64,000 nt of DNA from JAGVPT01 sp963772165 (lineage in GTDB: Bacteria; Bacteroidota; Ignavibacteria; UBA10030; UBA8401): the NCBI GenBank assembly GCA_963772165.1, contig CAVYWA010000021.1:62001-126000 (forward strand). Reading direction: 5' to 3'. The notes below the pieces were generated by a model. The model had not been told where the DNA came from. It was given only the letters and a program-made list of their open reading frames with translations, and searched no databases. Every line of letters begins with the position of its first letter. The first letter of the stretch is position 1. This document shows positions 59,414-64,000 of the stretch, piece after piece. The position numbers and the translations under genes were made by a program.

Positions 59414-62400
59414 TTAACCTTTGTTTCTATTGTCAAATATTTTTCGGATCGCCGCGCCTATTTCGTTTACCCTGAAAGGTTTCATGAGGATTTCGTTGAT
59501 ACCGATTGCGACGGCCCTATCCGGGTTTAGCTCGTTACTGAATCCTGTGCAAAGGATGACCGGGAGGCCATTTCTGATTTTCAGGACTTCTTTCGCCAAC
59601 TCAATTCCGGTCATGCGTGGCATTGTCTGGTCGGTGATGAGGATGTCAAAACCGTTCCTCTCGTCTTCTATGAGCTTTAGGGCATCACTACTCTCGGAAA
59701 CGCCGACTACCGAATAGCCAAGCGGCGTCAGCATATCTTTTGCTAATTCAACCAACATCTGTTCGTCATCGACGAAAAGTATTCGTTCGGTTCCTCGTAA
59801 TTGAAGAAGATCATCATCAACGTCATGGCCGGGAACCTGGTCTTCGACGACGGGTAAGTAGAGCAAAAAAATAGTACCTTTTCCTACGGTGCTTTCTACT
59901 TGGATATCGCCTCCAAGCGACTGAACCACCCCGAGCACGACGCTAAGCCCCATGCCGGTTCCCTCACCCACGGCTTTTGTCGTAAAAAACGGTTCAAACG
60001 CTTTTGAAAGAGTCGTTGCGTCCATACCGCAGCCGGTATCGGCAACTTCGATCACGATGTATTCGCCCGGAGCGATTTCTCCGGTTTGGCCTGACAGCTT
60101 TCGATCAAGAGACTCAACGCGGCACTTAATCGTCAACGTCCCTTTCCCGTTCATTGCGTGAACCGCATTGGTTGCAAGGTTAAGGATCGCCTCGTGAATT
60201 TTTGTGGGGTCTGCAAGAACAGATTTTGTGTTTTTCTCCAAGTCGGACTCGATGATGATCGACGAAGGGATCGAAGCTCTGAGCAGGTCCAACACTTCTT
60301 TAATAATTGGCCGGATGGACGTGATCGACTTCTGCGGGTTAGTCTTTCTGCTGAATGTCAGTATCTGCTCTATCAGATGTTTCGCCCTGTCCGTGGCTTT
60401 CAAGATTTTAACCAGGTTTCTCTCTAGTTTGGAATTTTTCTCGGCGTACTGAAGAGACATTTCGGTATATCCCATGATCCCCCCCAGCACATTATTGAAA
60501 TCATGTGCGATACCCCCCGCAAGGGTTCCGATGCTTTCCAGCTTCTGTGCATGAAGAAGCTGGCGTTCCAGATCCATCTTTTTTTCTTCGGCTTGCCTTA
60601 ATTCTGTAATGTCTCTTGTAATCGAAAGAAGGTGCGGCTCGCCCTCCACTTGTATGAGTGACGCAGACATCAGCCCGAAAAGGGTTGTCCCATTTTTCTT
60701 TCGAAACCGAGTTTCCAGGTTTTCGACTTTCCCGTGTTCTTTCAGCCCCGCAACGAGTCTCTGTCGATCTTCCGGGATATCCCAAATGTTTAACTCGAGA
60801 GAGGTCTTTCCGATTACGTCTTCCTCAGTATACCCCGTGATTCGTGTGAACCCCTCATTGATCGAAACGTACATTCCATCTTTCATCCTGTTGATGTTGA
60901 TGGAATCAGGGCTTGTCAAAAAAGCAGTCCTGAATTTTTCTTCACTCTGTCGCAGGAGATGTTCTGCCCGCTTCCGCTCCGTAATGTCGGCAATAACGCC
61001 ATGCCATAAAGCATCCCCTTTGCCCATCAATTCAAAAGTAGACTCAATGCGTATCCATTTAACCGTTCCCTTGATCACAATCCGTCCTTCCCAATCAAAA
61101 GAACGCGGCTCTTGGATCATCTCTTGGTTCAGTTTAGCCGTAGCGCCCAGGTCATCCGGGTGTATCATTTGGAATATACCTTTTGCATCTGCCAAAAGGC
61201 TTCCTATATCCACGCTGAACATTTCCGCTATTTTTGGGCTAAGATAGTCAAATGACATCGATCCATTCCGTGAAGTGCGCAAGATGTATATCCCCACGGG
61301 GACATTGGCGGCTAAATTTTCATATTGATGTTTGCTTTTTAACATCGCCGCTTCTGCTCGCTTTTGCTCGGAAATATCTCTTACCGTTGCTTGGAGAAAT
61401 TGTTTCCCTTCCAATTCCATTCGCGTGAGAAGTACGGTGGCGGGGAACTCTTCGCCATCAAACCGCTTGTGCGTCCATTCGAAGTAATACGATCCTTCGC
61501 GCATAGCTATTTTGAGTATCTCATCGGCTTTTTCTACCGACAGGCGGCCATCCGGTTGGCGCTCTGGTGAGACCGTTGCCGGTCCATAGGAAATTAATTC
61601 TTCGACGCTTTTCGCCCGAAACATCTCTGCCGTTGCTTTGTTACAGGAAGTGTAGGACCAGGAAGGCGGAGTTAACGTCATTAAAGCATCACGGGAGTTC
61701 TCATAGAGAGTGCGAAATTTCTTATCAGTCTCGCGCAGCGCCGCTTCTGCTTGCTTGCGGCTGGTAATGTCGCGGATAATTATTACTATTTTAGTCGGTC
61801 GTCCGTCGATGTCCCGAATAAAATCGCTGTTCACCTCGATGTCAAAAGTACTGCCGTCCTTGTGCAGCGCTCGGTATTCATTCGAACGATTCGAAAGGCC
61901 TTGAAGTTTAAGGGTCATATTGGACTGCGCGCGGCTCCGATCCTCGGGGACGATAAAATCGAAAATTGAAAGCCCGCGGACCTGCTCTTCCCGTTCAAGA
62001 CCGAACATAGAGAAAGCAATAGGTGAGACCATTATAATGCGGCCTTCCAGGTCTGTGATGGTAATGTCATCGGGAGAGGCATGAATGATTGATCGATATC
62101 GTTCCTCGCTTTCGCGCAGCGCTTCTTCTGCTTGCTTGCGCTTCGTGATGTCTGTGAATACATGGGCGAACTGCCCATGCTTGGGAGAGAAGACCCGTGT
62201 TTCATAAAATTGGCCAGTCGTTTCATTATAGCGCTCATACTCAATCGGCTCGCCCGTCATAGCGACATTGTATAAGCGCTGCGTCACTTCCGGGGGCCAA
62301 CCGTTTACTAACTCTTTGTTCGTTTTCCCGACCTGGTCTTTCACAACGATTCCCGTCATTTTCTCAAAAGCAGGGTTTGCCCCCAGAAAACGGTGGTCAT

Positions 62401-62717
62401 ATGGTTTGCCTGAATCGTCGCAGATAACCTCACAGACCAGAAGTCCGCTAATCATTTGGTCGAAGAGCATCCGATATTGTTCTATACTTTCCTGTAGCCC
62501 CGATTGGAACTGTTTCATTGGACGAAACGAGAAGAAAGTAGAGGAGTGGAAATGTGACAAGAGTGAGTAAAGATGCATCAACGATAGCAGATGCCCAACC
62601 TACAGAATTGACCAATCGAGGGAGCACCTGCAAAATAAATGTCTCGCTCACAAAGATCGACCCGCTCAGCAATATGAGCAGCTTGAAAGTTGATCTTCCC
62701 GGCATTCTCATCCACAT
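59414..62717 (-). CDS. Multi-PAS hybrid histidine kinase, apparent frameshift near the N-terminus
   Basis: A sensor kinase of about 1100 residues when read through. From ATG 62717 (AAGGGA upstream) the N-terminus has two membrane helices (KLLILLSGSIFVSETFILQVL and AIVDASLLTLVTFPLLYFLL). One base must be skipped (about 62528) to continue FRPMKQFQSGLQESIEQY. Then come five PAS domains (for example YRSIIHASPDDITITDLEG), a HisKA domain with LAGGIAHDFNNVLGGI, an HATPase domain (IEVADTGCGMD, GEGTGMGLSVVLG) and a C-terminal receiver (ILITDQTMPRMTG). Without the skip, ATG 62518 yields a soluble kinase lacking the membrane anchor. Signal unknown. Confidence 0.88.
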
Positions 62718-62930
62718 AGCGCATCCCTTGTTTTTTAGTGAATGTTTTTCTTCCTTGGCTAAAGCCGCGGTGTCTATGAATGTACACTGGATTGCTGAAA
62801 ATCCGGAAGGCGAGGTTGAGAGCGTTGAGCGAAAGCTTCATCCAAGAGAGGGAGCATCATCGCCTTTTACCCCGCGCATCCAGTTGGCACTATGCCAATT
62901 CAACGTAAAGATGGCTGCTCTAGTAAGTTA

Positions 62931-63506
62931 TTAAATCTTTTCTCTGTTTCGCAATTTAACAATCGCCGGTTTTACATGGCTCTCGTAGCATTCGGGACAA
63001 ATCCCGTGTGAGAATGCTGTGTCGGTTTTTTGCTTTATATGTTTCTCAATAGAAATCCATGTGTCATCATCTTGTCGAATTCTCCGGCAATATGAACAGA
63101 TTGGTAAAATCGCGTGGAGCTGTCGTATCTCATGTTGCATCCCTAGGATGCGTTCCGCAACCCGTAAACGTGCCGCGAGTTGTTCCGAATCAAACGGCTT
63201 TGTGATGACATCGTCGGCCCCGGCGTTCATCGCTTCAAGAAAGCTCCCTTTACCACGAAGGATTGTTAGAAAAATGATAAATGTGTATGAATCCCTGTCA
63301 TCCGCCCGTATCATGCGAGTGAGTTCCAGACCATCCACGTTGGGCATCATCCAGTCCGTAACGACAATGCGCGGGTTCTTCGCCCGGTAGATGCTCCATC
63401 CTTCTTTACCATCGCTCGCAACGGAAACATCGTGGCCCAGGTCTTGCAGCTGTTCGGTTAACAACACCTGGGAAACAATATCGTCATCGACAACAAGAAT
63501 TTTCAT
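62931..63506 (-). CDS. Response regulator with C-terminal Cys-rich domain
   Basis: A 191-residue protein: receiver domain (LVVDDDIVSQ, phospho-Asp in IVVTDWMMPNVDG, KPFDSEQLAARL), a coiled linker and a C-terminal domain with CSYCRRIRQDDDTWISIEKHI and SHGICPECYES. That two-Cys-pair module often follows GAF, PAS or receiver domains in sensory proteins. Output is presumably protein-protein. Its ATG overlaps the stop of the upstream hybrid kinase by four bases. The 213 bases after it hold no clear gene. Confidence 0.88.
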   Translation of the reverse strand: MKILVVDDDIVSQVLLTEQLQDLGHDVSVASDGKEGWSIYRAKNPRIVVTDWMMPNVDGLELTRMIRADDRDSYTFIIFLTILRGKGSFLEAMNAGADDVITKPFDSEQLAARLRVAERILGMQHEIRQLHAILPICSYCRRIRQDDDTWISIEKHIKQKTDTAFSHGICPECYESHVKPAIVKLRNREKI

Positions 63507-64000
63507 TGCAGTTCTTCTTTCGGGATTAGTGTGACAAGATGTGCGACAGCCTCTTTGAGAAAATCTTCAAGGGCATCGACCAAGTGGTTTGTTCCTTCGA
63601 GAGACTCGTCGATGGCAAGGAGTTCTATTTGCTCGCACACCCCGGCTACGACAACAGCTCCGACCTGTGTACTGCTTCCGCGCAATGCATGTGCAGCTCT
63701 TCGCACTTGAAGAGCGTTTCCAGCGCGGACGCCCTCGCGCATCGTTGCAATTTTCACAGGGAAATCCTTTTGAAAATGCATAATAATTCTGGTCAAAAGA
63801 CTCGGCTGTGATTGCGTTCTGATGCTTTTGATTTCATCGATTCGTTCTCTATCAATAATTTGCTTAAGGGGCGGTAGCGGCGATATTGCGGCCTGCTTAG
63901 TTTCTTTGATGTTTCCTCGGCTGTCCCGGAGGCGAGTAGTCCATTTATAGAGCATTTCAATGAGGTCCGCTTGCTTAAAGGGCTTTGCGATATAATCGTC
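63503..64000 (-). CDS. Hybrid sensor kinase fragment: receiver end plus Hpt domain
   Basis: The 5' end lies beyond the window, so only the last 165 residues are seen. They begin with the end of a receiver domain (DDYIAKPFKQADLIEMLYKW), then a linker and an Hpt phosphotransfer domain, with the phospho-His in RRAAHALRGSSTQVGA. The protein is probably a large hybrid kinase feeding a phosphorelay to the receiver proteins encoded downstream. An internal ATG at 63955 is not the true start. Confidence 0.85.
   Translation of the reverse strand, partial: DDYIAKPFKQADLIEMLYKWTTRLRDSRGNIKETKQAAISPLPPLKQIIDRERIDEIKSIRTQSQPSLLTRIIMHFQKDFPVKIATMREGVRAGNALQVRRAAHALRGSSTQVGAVVVAGVCEQIELLAIDESLEGTNHLVDALEDFLKEAVAHLVTLIPKEELQ

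Noticed and set aside
17550..62530. GGTAC as a common frameshift or methylation motif
   Set aside because: Present at three of five sites only, and many other GTAC sites in the window sit in intact genes.
62554..62934. Plus-strand 126-residue ORF
   Set aside because: Antisense to the kinase N-terminus, whose membrane helices are clearly coded on the minus strand.
1..64000. tRNA, rRNA, CRISPR arrays, replication origin
   Set aside because: Looked for T-loop motifs, rRNA-like stretches, regularly spaced repeats and DnaA-box clusters by eye; none found.

Overview
The window looks like chromosomal DNA from a member of the Bacteroidota/Chlorobiota/Ignavibacteriota group, most likely an Ignavibacteria-like organism. 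This is inferred from a GWxTD-domain secreted protein, a large DUF2723 membrane protein, a TonB receptor with an N-terminal carboxypeptidase-regulatory-like domain, a DUF5683-type protein, short MGQQQ-type pilin-like proteins, and a PyrR attenuator and SAM-I riboswitch in front of biosynthetic operons. No rRNA, tRNA, CRISPR array or replication origin was recognised. A recurring promoter shape, TTGnnn-16/17-TATATT (or TACATT), was found by eye in front of many genes.

Layout: (1) 1-4650, sugar uptake: the end of an SLC45-type MFS carrier, a lipoprotein binding protein, two MalF/MalG-type permeases and a second MFS carrier; no ATPase gene is present. (2) 4817-6269, a GWxTD protein and terminator. 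(3) 6388-10737, a 4.35-kb IS1-type transposon with 16-bp perfect terminal inverted repeats and an 8-bp target duplication. It carries a DDE transposase, an excisionase-like HTH gene with operator-like dyads, a DUF3892 protein, a Panacea/SocA-type antitoxin with a PemK/MazF-like partner, several tiny ORFs including a zf-HC2-like protein, and a densely folded RNA candidate. It inserted at the -35 box of the pyr promoter. (4) 10743-13724, pyrR-pyrB-pyrC with a PyrR-binding leader and attenuator. (5) 13772-17928, pgeF, glmS, an enoyl-ACP-reductase-like SDR and an arfB-like rescue factor. (6) 17947-20934, SAM-I riboswitch and metY-metX. (7) 21020-26600, a leftward set: GNAT, TMEM175, secreted protein, O-methyltransferase, small DMT transporter, TonB receptor and a decayed MOSC gene.

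(8) 27054-42983, housekeeping: der, CoA-disulfide-reductase-like enzyme, upp, TPR protein, rsh, ruvX, mtgA, AlbA_2 protein, TrmH-type methyltransferase, cmk, ispH, rpsA, mtaB, DUF5683 protein, truA. (9) 43034-47745, tryptophan genes trpD, trpC, trpF, trpB with a CorC-like gene inserted and no trpA. (10) 47747-55921, envelope genes: murJ, a GT9 and a GT4 glycosyltransferase, nadD, the DUF2723 protein. (11) 56339-58431, a TatA-zinc-ribbon fusion, a cNMP-binding/DUF1003 protein and a pilin-like protein. (12) 58722-64000, a structured leader and a leftward phosphorelay cluster: hybrid kinase with Hpt, receiver protein, multi-PAS hybrid kinase, stand-alone receiver.

Five otherwise intact genes (arfB, truA, trpD, a GT4 glycosyltransferase and the large kinase) each need one extra base skipped to read through. 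Insertion errors in the assembly are the simplest explanation, but this is unproven. The most interesting region is the transposon, with its toxin-antitoxin cargo, start-codon-masking hairpin and folded RNA. All family assignments come from reading the sequence; no searches were run.
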